Positions 16,759-25,849 of a stretch of 64,000 nucleotides of DNA are shown piece by piece; position 1 is the first letter of the stretch, and each line of letters opens with the position of its first letter. The position numbers and the translations under genes are program-made. The DNA comes from Lysobacter stagni. GTDB lineage: Bacteria; Pseudomonadota; Gammaproteobacteria; Xanthomonadales; Xanthomonadaceae. The stretch is taken from contig NZ_JASGBI010000001.1 in assembly GCF_030053425.1 (NCBI RefSeq), positions 1,372,001 to 1,436,000 on the forward strand, in the 5' to 3' direction. The notes beneath the pieces are model-generated. The model had not been told where the DNA came from. It did not search any database and saw only the letters and a program-made list of their open reading frames with translations.

Positions 16759-17460
16759 CTATTGGGCCCGCACCGCCCCCCGGGCGTCTTGAACGCATTT
16801 GATCTGTTGCCGCAGCTGGCCGGGGGAGGCGCCGGTGGAGCGGCGCAGCGTGCGGCACAGGTGCGCCTGGTCGGCGAAGCCGCTGTCGGTGGCGATGTCG
16901 GCCAGTGCGGCTTCTCCGCGCAGCATCGCCAGCGCCCGGCGTGTGCGCAGCTCGCGTCGCAGCAGCTGCGGCGCCATGCCGTGCGAATGGGCGAAGGTCC
17001 GCGAAGCATGCGCGAGCGACACGCCCGCGCGGCGCGCCAGTTCGCCCAGCGGAAGGTCGCCGTGTTCGAGCTCGCGCAGGAATTCCACCTGCCATCCGGT
17101 CATTGCTGAAAGCGACGCTTCGCTGCACGCATGTACCAGTTGCGCCAGGCTGCCCGGTGCACGCGCGATGACCGCCGCTGCTTCGCGCAGGTCGGGCACC
17201 TGCAGCACACGCAGCGCGTCGGGCACCAGCACGGCATCCAGTTCCACGTTGACCACTCGCGCGCCACCGCGGCCGAAACGGTTGCCGTGCGCGTGCCAGC
17301 GCGGATGCAGCACCAGCGTGCCGGGCGTGCATTCGACCGGGCCGTCGGCGCTGGCTTCGACGTGGTGGCCATCCAGCACCAGCGCGGCGTACGCGCCGCC
17401 ATGGCGGTGCGTGTCCAGCACCTGGCGGGCCTCGTGGCGGGTTTCGTAGGCAGCGGGCAT
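16759..17460 (-). CDS. AraC-family transcriptional regulator
   Basis: 233 residues from the ATG at 17460. N-terminal cupin-like ligand domain ('LHPRWHAHGNRF' region, about 1-110) and C-terminal double helix-turn-helix ('LGELARRAGVSLAHASRTFAHSHGMAPQ' region and 'LADIATDSGFADQAHLCRTLRRSTGASPGQ' region, about 135-220). It lies 41 bases upstream of the exported HExxH protein on the same strand, so it may control that gene or share its transcript. The target is not shown by sequence. Confidence 0.9.
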   Translation of the reverse strand: MPAAYETRHEARQVLDTHRHGGAYAALVLDGHHVEASADGPVECTPGTLVLHPRWHAHGNRFGRGGARVVNVELDAVLVPDALRVLQVPDLREAAAVIARAPGSLAQLVHACSEASLSAMTGWQVEFLRELEHGDLPLGELARRAGVSLAHASRTFAHSHGMAPQLLRRELRTRRALAMLRGEAALADIATDSGFADQAHLCRTLRRSTGASPGQLRQQIKCVQDARGAVRAQ

Positions 17461-17555
17461 AGGGGAATCCTGGGCGGTCCGGGCGTGGCCGGCCAGTGAC
17501 GGAAGTCGGGGCCGTGCAGCCTCTGGGATGCCCGCCAGGGCGCGCGGGTTGAAAC

Positions 17556-17966
17556 TCAGCCGTGCGCGTAGCGCCAGGCGGCGCGCAGGTAGGGCGTGAT
17601 GGCCTCGATGTCGGCGGCGTCGCGCAGCTTCGCCACCTGCTGCACGCGGCCGCGGGCGTCCTGCGCGGTCTTGAAGAACATCGGGTCGTCGAACACGCGG
17701 TCCAGCTGCAGTGCCACGCGCAACGCGTCCTTCATGAACACCACGTCGGCGAAGATCCGCGTGGTGCGGAACAGGGCGTAGCGGTCCTTGTGCACCACTT
17801 CGATGTCGCCGCACTCGCGCGCGACGCGCTCCAGGGCTTCGTACAGCGCCACCAGTTCCGCCGGCTTGCGCGCGAGCATCGCGGCGCGATCGCCGGTGCC
17901 GCAGCTGTGCTTCGTGTTCGCGCGGTTGAACACGCGGCCGCATGCCGGACAAGTCCAGGCGGGCAT
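17556..17966 (-). CDS. Zinc-ribbon plus DUF5655 domain protein
   Basis: 136 residues. The N-terminus has a short metal-binding motif, Cys6-x2-Cys9 and His20-x-Cys22 ('CPACGRVF', 'KHSCG'). The rest matches the DUF5655 pattern ('HKDRYALFRTTRIFADVVFM', then 'DPMFFKTAQDARGRV'). Function unknown. The gene starts 5 bases after the cytosine deaminase stop, which in turn overlaps the acetyltransferase, so the three likely share one transcript. A nucleic-acid or base-salvage link is speculative. Confidence 0.78.
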   Translation of the reverse strand: MPAWTCPACGRVFNRANTKHSCGTGDRAAMLARKPAELVALYEALERVARECGDIEVVHKDRYALFRTTRIFADVVFMKDALRVALQLDRVFDDPMFFKTAQDARGRVQQVAKLRDAADIEAITPYLRAAWRYAHG

Positions 17967-17971
17967 GGCGA

Positions 17972-18427
17972 TCAATCCTCGCCGATGTCCTCGTTCCACA
18001 CGTCGGGATTCGCGCCGATCCAGTCGCCGAGCATGTGGATGCATTCGGCATCCTGCAGGTCGATCACCTTGACGCCGTTCTCCCGCAGCCAGTCGATGCC
18101 GCCGCGGAAGTTCACCGATTCGCCCACCACCACGGTGCCGATGTTGAACTGCCGGACCAGCCCGCTGCAGTACCAGCACGGCGCCAGCGTGGTGACCATG
18201 ATCGTGTCGCGATAGCGGCGTTGGCGACCGGCCTTGCGGAAGGCATCGGTCTCGCCATGCACGGACGGATCGCCTTCCTGCACGCGCCGGTTGTGGCCGC
18301 AGCCGAGCAGCTGGCCGTCGTTGCGGTACAGCGCCGCGCCGATGGGGATGCCGCCCTCGGCCAGCCCTTGTCGTGCTTCGGCGACAGCGGTGGCGAGCAG
18401 GGCGCGGTAGTCGGGGGTGTCGATCAT
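17972..18427 (-). CDS. Cytosine deaminase-like protein of the yeast Fcy1 type
   Basis: 151 residues. Zinc-dependent CDA fold: His57-x-Glu59 in 'SVHGETDAF' and Cys84-x2-Cys87 in 'LAPCWYC'. Compared with yeast cytosine deaminase (from memory), Asn46 matches the substrate-binding Asn51, the 'VVVGESVNFRGG' stretch matches, and the C-terminus 'DVWNEDIGED' (Asp147) matches the terminal 'WFEDIGE' whose Asp155 contacts cytosine. Bacterial CodA is an unrelated amidohydrolase, so this is an alternative route of cytosine to uracil. It overlaps the acetyltransferase gene by 4 bases. Guanine or another base remains possible. Confidence 0.82.
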   Translation of the reverse strand: MIDTPDYRALLATAVAEARQGLAEGGIPIGAALYRNDGQLLGCGHNRRVQEGDPSVHGETDAFRKAGRQRRYRDTIMVTTLAPCWYCSGLVRQFNIGTVVVGESVNFRGGIDWLRENGVKVIDLQDAECIHMLGDWIGANPDVWNEDIGED

Positions 18428-18912
18428 GCGGAAGCTCCGGTGGTGGCACGGCGCAGCATGTCGATGTGCGGGATGCCGTCGTCGAGGTAGGGGTCGGAGG
18501 ACGGCACGAATCCATGCCGGCCGTAATAGTGCTGCAGGTGCGCCTGTGCGCCGATCTGCACGTCGTGGCCGGGCCAGCGCGACGCGATCTGCGCCAGCGC
18601 CGCACGGATCATCGGATCGCCCAGGCCACGCCCACGGTACGCCGGTGCCGTGAGCACGCGGCCGAAACTCACCTGCGGATAGCTCAGGCCCGGCGCCAGG
18701 ATGCGCAGGTACGCCGCGAGCGCGCCGTCGTCGGCCGTGCCCAGCAAGTGCACCGTCTGCGGATGCCGGTCCTTGCCGTCGGGGTCCAGGTACGCGCACT
18801 GCTGTTCGACCACGAACACTTCCGAGCGCAGCTTGAGCAGCGCGTACAGCGTGTCGATGTCGAGCTCGCGGAACGTGAAGGCCTGCCAGCGGAGGTTGGG
18901 CGGTGCGCTCAT
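18424..18912 (-). CDS. ElaA-type GNAT acetyltransferase
   Basis: 162 residues. GNAT fold with acetyl-CoA motif A around 'SFGRVLTAPAYRGRGLGDPMI' (Arg-x2-Gly-x-Gly, near residues 82-102) and the ElaA-type N-terminus 'LYALLKLRSEVFVVEQQCAYLDPDGKD'. The acceptor substrate is unknown. First gene of the probable set acetyltransferase-deaminase-DUF5655. It begins 22 bases downstream of the emrA stop on the same strand, so read-through from the pump operon is possible. Confidence 0.85.
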   Translation of the reverse strand: MSAPPNLRWQAFTFRELDIDTLYALLKLRSEVFVVEQQCAYLDPDGKDRHPQTVHLLGTADDGALAAYLRILAPGLSYPQVSFGRVLTAPAYRGRGLGDPMIRAALAQIASRWPGHDVQIGAQAHLQHYYGRHGFVPSSDPYLDDGIPHIDMLRRATTGASA

Positions 18913-18934
18913 GCGCGCATGATGCCAGCGCGGC

Positions 18935-20032
18935 TCAGCGGGCGGTGCCTTCGACGCTGGTGTCGATGCGAACCACCACCGACATGCCCGGGCGCAGTCG
19001 CGCCGCCGGCGCCTGGCCGTCGTCGATCGACACCTTCACCGGAATGCGCTGGGCGATCTTCACGAAGTTGCCGGTGGCGTTGTCGGCGGGCAGCACGCTG
19101 AACTCCGAGCCGGTGGCGGGGGAGATCTCCGCCACGCGTCCCTGCAGTCGCGCACGGCCGAGCGCGTCGACGGTGAAGCTGGCCGGCTGACCGATGCGCA
19201 CGTTCGCCATCTGCGTTTCTTTCATGTTGGCGATCACCCACAGGCGCTCGGGCACGAGCGCCATCAGCTGCGTGCCGGGGTTGACGAAGGCGCCGACCCG
19301 CACCGCGACCTGGCCCAGCTGGCCGTCGCGCGGCGCGCGGATGGTGGTGTTGTCCAGGTCGATCTGCGCCAGCCGGATGGCGGCCTGCGCGTTGGCGACC
19401 GCGGCTTCCAGCGCGCCCTGGTTCACCTCCACGCTCTGCACGTTCTGGCGGGCGATCTCGCGACCTGCCTGCGCCTGCGCGACGGCGGCCTGCGCCTGCG
19501 CGCGTGCGGCCCGCGCCTGGTCGCGATCGGCCTGGGACAGCAACTGCTGTGTCGCCAGCGGCTCGATGCGGGCCAGGTCGGCCGCGGTCACCTGCGCCTG
19601 TGCCTGCGCGTTGCGGATGGACGCCTCGCTCTGCGCGACCTGCGCCTGCGCGCTGCGCCGATCCTGTACGGCATTGGCCAGCGCGGCCTGCTGGCTCTGC
19701 AGCTGCGCCTGCGCCTGTTCCAGACGCTGCCGGTAGATGCGGTCGTCGATCTGGACCAGCAGGTCGCCACGCTTCACTTGCTGGAAATCCTGCACCTTCA
19801 CCTGGGTGATGTAGCCGGAAAGCTGCGGCGCGATGATCGTCACCTGGCCGCGCACGAACGCGTTCTCGGTGCTCTGGATCGCGCTGCGGAACGGCGGCAG
19901 GCGCCACGCGTAGAGCACGATCAGCACGCCGGCCAGCGCCACGCCGACGAACATCGCCATCTGCCAGCGGCGCCTGCGCTGGCGGGCCCGGGCTTGTGCG
20001 TCGGCGGTGTCGTTCGGAGCAGGGACGTTCAT
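18935..20032 (-). CDS. emrA: EmrA-type membrane-fusion (HlyD family) efflux subunit
   Basis: 365 residues. One membrane anchor at about 25-44, a biotinyl-lipoyl domain ('VTIIAPQLSGYITQVKVQDFQ' region), and a long Gln/Ala-rich coiled coil (about 100-220). The second lipoyl half has 'IRAPRDGQLGQVAVRVGAFV' and a beta-barrel follows. Periplasmic adaptor linking an inner-membrane pump to an outer-membrane channel. It starts inside the last codons of the upstream MFS gene (4-base overlap), so they are translationally coupled. No TolC-like gene is in the window. Confidence 0.9.
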   Translation of the reverse strand: MNVPAPNDTADAQARARQRRRRWQMAMFVGVALAGVLIVLYAWRLPPFRSAIQSTENAFVRGQVTIIAPQLSGYITQVKVQDFQQVKRGDLLVQIDDRIYRQRLEQAQAQLQSQQAALANAVQDRRSAQAQVAQSEASIRNAQAQAQVTAADLARIEPLATQQLLSQADRDQARAARAQAQAAVAQAQAGREIARQNVQSVEVNQGALEAAVANAQAAIRLAQIDLDNTTIRAPRDGQLGQVAVRVGAFVNPGTQLMALVPERLWVIANMKETQMANVRIGQPASFTVDALGRARLQGRVAEISPATGSEFSVLPADNATGNFVKIAQRIPVKVSIDDGQAPAARLRPGMSVVVRIDTSVEGTAR

Positions 20033-21681
20033 GGGGCAGGCGAGACAGTGGGAGTGGTGGCGACCGCGGCGGCGAGGCGGTCGCGACGCAGCAGCTGCAC
20101 ACGGTGGATCAGCATCCACACCATGGTCAGAAGCGCGATCGCGGCGATCGCCATGAAGACATCGTTGTAGGCCAGCACGTTGGCTTCGCGTGAAGCCGCC
20201 GCGCCCAACGCGCGCACGCCCTGGGCGTTGCGCAGCGCGGGATCGGCGATGGCCGGCGAGTAGGCCGATGCACCCGCCGCCACGCGCGCGGCGACCAGCG
20301 GGTCCTGCAGCGTCAGGTTCTCGACCAGCTGGCTGGAGTGGAACTTCTCGCGCACGGTCTGGAACGTACCCAGCACGGCCGTTCCCAGCAGGCCGCCCAG
20401 GTTCTGCGCCATGCCGAACAGCACGACGAAGGTGATGAGGTTGCGCGGCTGGCCGATCACGGTGCCCATGCCCGCGACCATCGACGGGCCCAGGAAGTAG
20501 GTACTGCCGAAACCGATCAGGAACTGGCTCAGCAGCATGTCGTCCGGGCGGGTGAGGCTGGTGGAGCGCGAATCCAGCAGCGCGCCGATCGCGATGCAGG
20601 CCAGCGCGATGGTGGACGGGATGATCATGCGGTTGGGACGGATCGTCAGCGCACTTGCGCCGATGCCCGCCACGCAACCCAGCAGCACCGCCATGAACAT
20701 GCGGTGCATCTGGTCGTTGGTCAGGCCCAGCGCCTGCATGAACCCCACCGCGCCGGTGCTCTGTTCCGACAGTGCGATGCGGATGAGCATCACCGCCACC
20801 ACCAGGCGCACCATCGTGCCGCTGGCCAGCCAGCGTGTGTTGATCAGCGGGTTCTCGCGGAAATGCTCCACGGCCATGGCGGCGGTCAGCAGCACGATCG
20901 CGCCGCACAGCGCCCAGCCGATCCAGGGCGCGTCGAACCACCAGTCGATACGCCCCAGCGACAGCACCGCGCACAGCAGTGCCATGCCGGGTGCGAACAG
21001 GGACAGCGTCAGGAAATCGCGTTTCTCGAACCCCTTCATGCGGTCGCTGGGTGGCAGGCGCAGCATCAGCACGCAGCCCAGCGAAAGCAGCGCCAGGCCC
21101 ATTTCGAACTGGTACAGCCCGCGCCATTCCCCGAACTCCAGCAGTTCGGCCGAGAAGATCCGCGCCAGCGGCAGCGCCAGCTGCGCCACGCCGATGCCCA
21201 CCACCAGCCCACGTAGCCGGTGCGCGGCGGGGAAGGCCTGCATCATGTAATACAGGCCCAAGGTGCTGAGCGCCGCGCCGGCGATGCCATGCGCCGCGCG
21301 CACCGCGATGGCCGAACCCAGCCCGTGCACGAACAGGTGCGCGAAGGTCACCAGCGCGTACAGCAGCAGGAAGACCTCGGTGAACAGACGCAGGCCGAAC
21401 TGCTGGCGGAATTTCACCAGCACCAGGTTGGCCGACACGTTGGTCATCACGTAGGCGGCCGGCAACCATGCCGCCTCGGCCGTGGTCACGCCGAGTTCGC
21501 CCTGCAGATTGACCAGGTTGGCCGTGACCAAAGCGTTGCCCAGGCCGCCGGTGATGGCGACGATGAAACCGACCACGGCGAACGCGGCGCGGCGACGGGG
21601 CGAATGCAGCGGTGTCGAGGGCGACCCCGGCAGGCTGGGCCGCTCGTGCGGCTGCCATTCGCGCGGCGCGTAACGGCTCAT
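20029..21681 (-). CDS. emrB: DHA2-family MFS multidrug transporter (EmrB-like)
   Basis: 550 residues with 12-14 predicted membrane segments. Motif C-like '[19 protein letters not shown]' and '[18 protein letters not shown]' fit the DHA2 drug:proton antiporters. Family length is about 500-550. Paired with EmrA downstream, it would export hydrophobic compounds across both membranes with an outer channel encoded elsewhere. The usual order is emrA then emrB; here it is reversed. Divergent from ubiE with about 95 bases between. The substrate is unknown. Confidence 0.88.
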   Translation of the reverse strand: MSRYAPREWQPHERPSLPGSPSTPLHSPRRRAAFAVVGFIVAITGGLGNALVTANLVNLQGELGVTTAEAAWLPAAYVMTNVSANLVLVKFRQQFGLRLFTEVFLLLYALVTFAHLFVHGLGSAIAVRAAHGIAGAALSTLGLYYMMQAFPAAHRLRGLVVGIGVAQLALPLARIFSAELLEFGEWRGLYQFEMGLALLSLGCVLMLRLPPSDRMKGFEKRDFLTLSLFAPGMALLCAVLSLGRIDWWFDAPWIGWALCGAIVLLTAAMAVEHFRENPLINTRWLASGTMVRLVVAVMLIRIALSEQSTGAVGFMQALGLTNDQMHRMFMAVLLGCVAGIGASALTIRPNRMIIPSTIALACIAIGALLDSRSTSLTRPDDMLLSQFLIGFGSTYFLGPSMVAGMGTVIGQPRNLITFVVLFGMAQNLGGLLGTAVLGTFQTVREKFHSSQLVENLTLQDPLVAARVAAGASAYSPAIADPALRNAQGVRALGAAASREANVLAYNDVFMAIAAIALLTMVWMLIHRVQLLRRDRLAAAVATTPTVSPAP

Positions 21682-21764
21682 CGGCGCGGTCGTCCCTCCT
21701 TCGGTGGCCGACGGAGCGCGTGGCGCTCGCCCGGCCGGCGGCGGCGAATTGTCGCATGGGGTGC

Positions 21765-21777
21765 GATAATCGCCGCA
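21765..21777 (+). promoter_or_regulatory. Candidate -10 element giving a leaderless ubiE transcript
   Basis: GATAAT at 21765-21770 ends 7 bases before the ubiE ATG, so transcription would start at or next to the A of the ATG. No Shine-Dalgarno sequence is seen. The -35 region is not recognisable. Confidence 0.4.
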
Positions 21778-22550
21778 TGAACGACTCCAGCCAGCGCCCA
21801 GACGCCAGATCCGGCACCACCCATTTCGGGTTCCGCGACGTACCCACGTCGGAGAAGCAGAAGCTCGTTGCGGAGGTCTTCTCGTCGGTCGCCGGCAAGT
21901 ACGACCTGATGAACGACCTGATGTCGATGGGCATCCACCGCGTGTGGAAGCGCTACTTCGTCGGCACCTGCCAGGTGAAGCGCGGCGACCGCGTGCTCGA
22001 CCTGGCCGGCGGTACCGGCGACATCGCGCTGCTGCTGCGCGACCGCGTGGGCGATGCGGGCAGCATCGTGCTGGGCGACATCAACGGCGCGATGCTGCGC
22101 GTCGGCCGCGATCGCATGACCGACATGGGCAAGGTCGGCGGCTTCGAGTACGTGCAGATGAACGCCGAGAAGCTGCCGTTCCCGGACGGCACCTTCAATC
22201 TGGTCACCATCGCCTTCGGCCTGCGCAACGTCACCGACAAGGACGCCGCGCTGCGCGAGATGAACCGCGTGCTGAAAGTGGGCGGCCAGGCGCGCGTGCT
22301 GGAGTTCTCCGAAGTGAAGGCCGACTGGTTCAAGCCGATCTACGACTTCCATTCGTTCAAGGTGCTGCCGCGCCTGGGCAAGCTGTTCGCGAACGACGCC
22401 GACAGCTACCAGTACCTCGCCGAGAGCATCCGCAAGCATCCGCCGCAGGACGAGCTGAAGTCGATGATGCAGTCCGCCGGCTTCGCGCGCTGCGACTACC
22501 GCAACCTGTCGGCGGGCATCGTCGCGATCCACACTGGCTACAAGGTCTGA
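21777..22550 (+). CDS. ubiE: Ubiquinone/menaquinone methyltransferase UbiE
   Basis: 257 residues from the ATG at 21777; an upstream open extension to 21612 lacks family similarity. SAM-binding motif '[12 protein letters not shown]' (73-84). UbiE signatures '[18 protein letters not shown]' (42-59) and '[19 protein letters not shown]' are intact. It C-methylates the ring in ubiquinone (and, where present, menaquinone) synthesis. Length is typical (about 250). The gene stands alone, divergent from emrB. Confidence 0.96.
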   Translation: MNDSSQRPDARSGTTHFGFRDVPTSEKQKLVAEVFSSVAGKYDLMNDLMSMGIHRVWKRYFVGTCQVKRGDRVLDLAGGTGDIALLLRDRVGDAGSIVLGDINGAMLRVGRDRMTDMGKVGGFEYVQMNAEKLPFPDGTFNLVTIAFGLRNVTDKDAALREMNRVLKVGGQARVLEFSEVKADWFKPIYDFHSFKVLPRLGKLFANDADSYQYLAESIRKHPPQDELKSMMQSAGFARCDYRNLSAGIVAIHTGYKV

Positions 22551-22629
22551 GGCAGCGGCGATACCTGTCGATCGCGCCCGCACCTGGCCGGCGCGGTGAC
22601 TGAGATGGAAACGGCTGATGCCTGGTCGG

Positions 22630-23685
22630 TCAGTCGCGGCGGAGGCTACGCCTGAAAGCCCGCAATGGCGCGGTAAGGCGCCAGCTCCGGGAACCCTCCA
22701 TGTCGCTCACCATCTTCCGGGCCGAAGCGGAGATGACCTCCAATTCATCGACACGACGGTCCGCGGCTTCCAGCGCTGCGGAAAGCTGCGCGATCCTGCG
22801 TTCCTGCTCCTCGACCAGGTCCCGATGTGCCGCTGCCGCAAGCAATTCGGACGCGGCTTGATCGAACCGTTGCCTTGCCGGCCCCGTTCGCTGCAGGCGT
22901 CGACGCAGGTCTTCGTCGTCAAAGCCGGCCACGATATCCATGTACGCCCATGAGGTCAGGTGGCTGAACATGATGTGGTGACCCTGCTTGCTATCGCGGA
23001 AGTCCAGCCACTGGCCGTCCTGGGTGGCATACACGTACGGAAATATCTCCAGTAAACGGTCGCGGAACTCCGGCAGGGGCATCTTCCGCCAGAGGTTGAG
23101 GGCGACATAGTTCATCTCCAGCACCACGACAGGCCGATGCGCCTGCAGCATGGCCCGGGCGCCTTCCAGCACCTCAAGCTCGTACCCCTCCACATCCATC
23201 TTGACCAGATCGATTCGTTCCGCCCCGAAGCGGCTCACGACATCGTCCAGTCGATGCAGCGCGACCTCGGTGTCGAAGTGGCCCTCGTCGTCGATGGAAT
23301 GCTTGTCGGCCACAAATGATCCGGACAGGTTGTCCCGCGCGCCCTGCATGTGCACCGATCCACTTTCGGAGCCGAGCGCGAAGTTGTGGAGCGTGACATT
23401 GCGCGCAGCGGCAGTCGTCACGTTCTCATCCAATAGTTTGAAGGCGGCAGGAACTGGCTCGACGGCGTTGACCGTTCCTTCGGGTGTCAGCGAGCTGAAG
23501 AGTAGTGCCGTGACACCGATGTTCGCGCCGATATCCAGCACGTGAGACGACGGGTCGCACAACGCCGCAAGCAGTGCCGAAGTCGATGGCTCGAACCGTT
23601 CGCCCAGGTGCCGCCCGTATTCGCCGTCCGTTGCAATCAGGCACGAACGGTCTCCGACGACGATGCGCTTGTGGGAAACTGGCAT
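22630..23685 (-). CDS. FkbM-family methyltransferase with C-terminal coiled coil
   Basis: 351 residues from the ATG at 23685 (a start at 23730 is also open). SAM-binding 'HVLDIGANIGVTALLF' and the FkbM signature 'IDLVKMDVEGYELEVLEGA' are clear. After about residue 255 comes a charged coiled coil ('LVEEQERRIAQLSAALEAADRR') and a basic tail 'SRSWRLTAPLRA', an ending I associate with surface glycan enzymes. It probably O-methylates a sugar or glycolipid. No glycan cluster surrounds it. Base and codon use look less GC-biased than the neighbours, suggesting transfer. Confidence 0.85.
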   Translation of the reverse strand: MPVSHKRIVVGDRSCLIATDGEYGRHLGERFEPSTSALLAALCDPSSHVLDIGANIGVTALLFSSLTPEGTVNAVEPVPAAFKLLDENVTTAAARNVTLHNFALGSESGSVHMQGARDNLSGSFVADKHSIDDEGHFDTEVALHRLDDVVSRFGAERIDLVKMDVEGYELEVLEGARAMLQAHRPVVVLEMNYVALNLWRKMPLPEFRDRLLEIFPYVYATQDGQWLDFRDSKQGHHIMFSHLTSWAYMDIVAGFDDEDLRRRLQRTGPARQRFDQAASELLAAAAHRDLVEEQERRIAQLSAALEAADRRVDELEVISASARKMVSDMEGSRSWRLTAPLRAFRRSLRRD

Positions 23686-23890
23686 TCCACACCTTCCGTC
23701 CGTTCCATGGGGAAGTGGCACTGATATCACAGAACCCCATCCCGGACCCTGCGGATCCTGCTGGTCGGCTGCAGCGGCGGGCGGTTTTGGTGCGGGGACG
23801 GGACGTTGCCGACCGCTCCGGCGGCGACCCGGCGGTTCATCCGCAGAGGCGCTAAACTCGGCCGCTCACCCGTCCTGTCCGGTCTTTCGC

Positions 23891-25843
23891 ATGCGTCATT
23901 CCCTTCTGCCCCTCTGCCTTGTCGCCGCCCTCGCGGCCGGTTGCTCGCGCGATGCCGCGCCCCCGGCCGACACCGCCGCCAAGGAGTCCGCCGCCGTGAC
24001 CGCCGCCGACCAGAACGTCGCCGAAGTCGACGAGTACTCGTTCTCGCAGCCCGACAAGGTCCGCATCAACGACCTCGCGCTGGAGCTGAAGGTCGACTTC
24101 GACCAGAAGCAGCTCGCCGGCAGCGCCACCTACACGCTGGAATGGCTGGACCCGAAGGCCGTGCAGCTGATCCTCGACACGCGCGACATCGCGATCGAGA
24201 AGGTCATGGGTGAACGCGCCGACGGCAAATGGGAAGACCTGAAGTTCGCCGTCGCCGACAAGGACCCGGTGCTGGGCAACAAGCTCACCATCCAGGCGCC
24301 GTCGCGCAATCCCCGCATCCGCGTGACCTACCGCACCTCGCCGGATGCGTCCGGCCTGCAGTGGCTCACTCCGGAGATGACGGAGGGAAAGAAGTCACCC
24401 TTCATGTTCAGCCAGTCGCAGCAGATCCACGCGCGTTCGTGGGTGCCGCTGCAGGACACGCCGCGTGTGCGCTTCACCTACACCGCGCACGTGACCGCAC
24501 CGAAGGACGCGATGGTGCTGATGAGCGCCGACAACGATCCCAAGGCCGATCGCGACGGCGACTACAGCTTCAAGATGCCGCAGAAGATCCCGTCGTACCT
24601 GCTGGCGATCGCCGCGGGCGACCTGGTCTTCCAGCCGATCAGCGAGCGCGCCGGCGTGTGGGCCGAGCCGACGATGGTGAAGAAGGCGGCCACGGAGTTC
24701 GCCGACACCGACAAGATGATGCAGACGGCCGAGCGCCTGTACGGCCCGTACCGCTGGGAGCGTTACGACATCCTCGTGCTGCCGCCGTCGTTCCCGTATG
24801 GCGGCATGGAAAACCCGCGCCTGACCTTCGCCACGCCGACCGTGATCGTGGGCGACAAGTCGCTGGTGTCGCTGGTCGCGCATGAACTGGCGCACAGCTG
24901 GTCGGGCAACCTGGTGACGTTCTCCACGCCGAAGGACAGCTGGCTCAACGAGGGCTTCACCAGCTACGTCGAGAACCGCATCGTCGAGGACCTGTACGGC
25001 AAGGAAGCGGCCGACATGGAGAAGGTCATCTCGCGCAACGAGCTGGCCGCCGAGTACAAGGAAATCGATCCCAAGCTGCAGGTGATGGCATTGCGCCCGG
25101 GCACGCTGGCCGATCCCGATGGCCAGAGCAGCGCCACCGTCTACACGAAGGGCGCGTGGTTCCTGCAGTTCCTGGAAGAGCGTTTCGGCCGCGAGGCGTT
25201 CGATCCGTTCCTGAAGGAGTACTTCAACCACTTCGCGTTCCAGTCGATCCCGACCACGAAGTTCATCGAGTACGCCAAGGCGAACCTGCTGGACAAGTAC
25301 CCGGGCAAGGTGACCGAGGCCGAGCTGGACGAGTGGATCTACCAGCCGGGCGTGCCCGCCAATGCACCCAAGACCGTCTCGCCGCGCTTCGACGCCGTCG
25401 ATGCCGCGCGCAAGGCGTGGCTCGACACCGGCACGCTGCCGGCCAAGGACGCGACGGCGAAGTGGAGCACGCAGGAATGGGTGCACTTCATCGACGGCAT
25501 GCCCGAAACGCTGAAGACCGAGCAGCTGGCCGCGCTGGATGCGGCGTTCCATTTCACCGGCACGCCCAACGGCGAGATCGCGCAGCGCTGGTATCCGCTG
25601 GCGGTGCGCAGCGGCTACACGCAGGCCAACGCCGCCGCGGCGGAGTTCATCGCGCGCGTGGGTCGTCGCAAGCTCATCATGCCGACCTACAGCGAGCTGG
25701 TGAAAACGCCTGAAGGCCTGAAGCTGGCGGAAGAAACCTTCGCGAAGGCGCGTCCGGGCTATCACCCGATCACCACCGACTCGGTGGAGAAGACGATCGC
25801 CAAGGCAAAGCAGGCCGCCACCGGACCTGCGCCGGCGAAGTAA
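23891..25843 (+). CDS. M1-family aminopeptidase lipoprotein (leukotriene A4 hydrolase type)
   Basis: 650 residues from the ATG at 23891. A lipoprotein signal ends in 'ALAAGCSRD' (Cys19). Substrate-recognition motif GGMEN lies at 304-308. Zinc site is His331-Glu332-x2-His335 in 'HELAHSWSGN' with Glu354 in 'WLNEGFTSYVE', the exact 18-residue spacing of M1 enzymes. The C-terminal helical domain matches leukotriene A4 hydrolase-type members. It probably trims peptides in the periplasm or at the outer membrane. It is followed 6 bases later by an alpha/beta hydrolase. Confidence 0.94.
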   Translation: MRHSLLPLCLVAALAAGCSRDAAPPADTAAKESAAVTAADQNVAEVDEYSFSQPDKVRINDLALELKVDFDQKQLAGSATYTLEWLDPKAVQLILDTRDIAIEKVMGERADGKWEDLKFAVADKDPVLGNKLTIQAPSRNPRIRVTYRTSPDASGLQWLTPEMTEGKKSPFMFSQSQQIHARSWVPLQDTPRVRFTYTAHVTAPKDAMVLMSADNDPKADRDGDYSFKMPQKIPSYLLAIAAGDLVFQPISERAGVWAEPTMVKKAATEFADTDKMMQTAERLYGPYRWERYDILVLPPSFPYGGMENPRLTFATPTVIVGDKSLVSLVAHELAHSWSGNLVTFSTPKDSWLNEGFTSYVENRIVEDLYGKEAADMEKVISRNELAAEYKEIDPKLQVMALRPGTLADPDGQSSATVYTKGAWFLQFLEERFGREAFDPFLKEYFNHFAFQSIPTTKFIEYAKANLLDKYPGKVTEAELDEWIYQPGVPANAPKTVSPRFDAVDAARKAWLDTGTLPAKDATAKWSTQEWVHFIDGMPETLKTEQLAALDAAFHFTGTPNGEIAQRWYPLAVRSGYTQANAAAAEFIARVGRRKLIMPTYSELVKTPEGLKLAEETFAKARPGYHPITTDSVEKTIAKAKQAATGPAPAK

Positions 25844-25849
25844 GCGCGC

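Noticed and set aside
16717..17332. N-terminal extension of the HExxH protein
   Set aside because: This part is antisense-free but lies within the AraC gene in another frame; the signal peptide begins at 16717.
17460..18051. N-terminal extension of the AraC regulator
   Set aside because: The added 197 residues run in another frame through the DUF5655 gene and part of the deaminase gene; the regulator begins at 17460.
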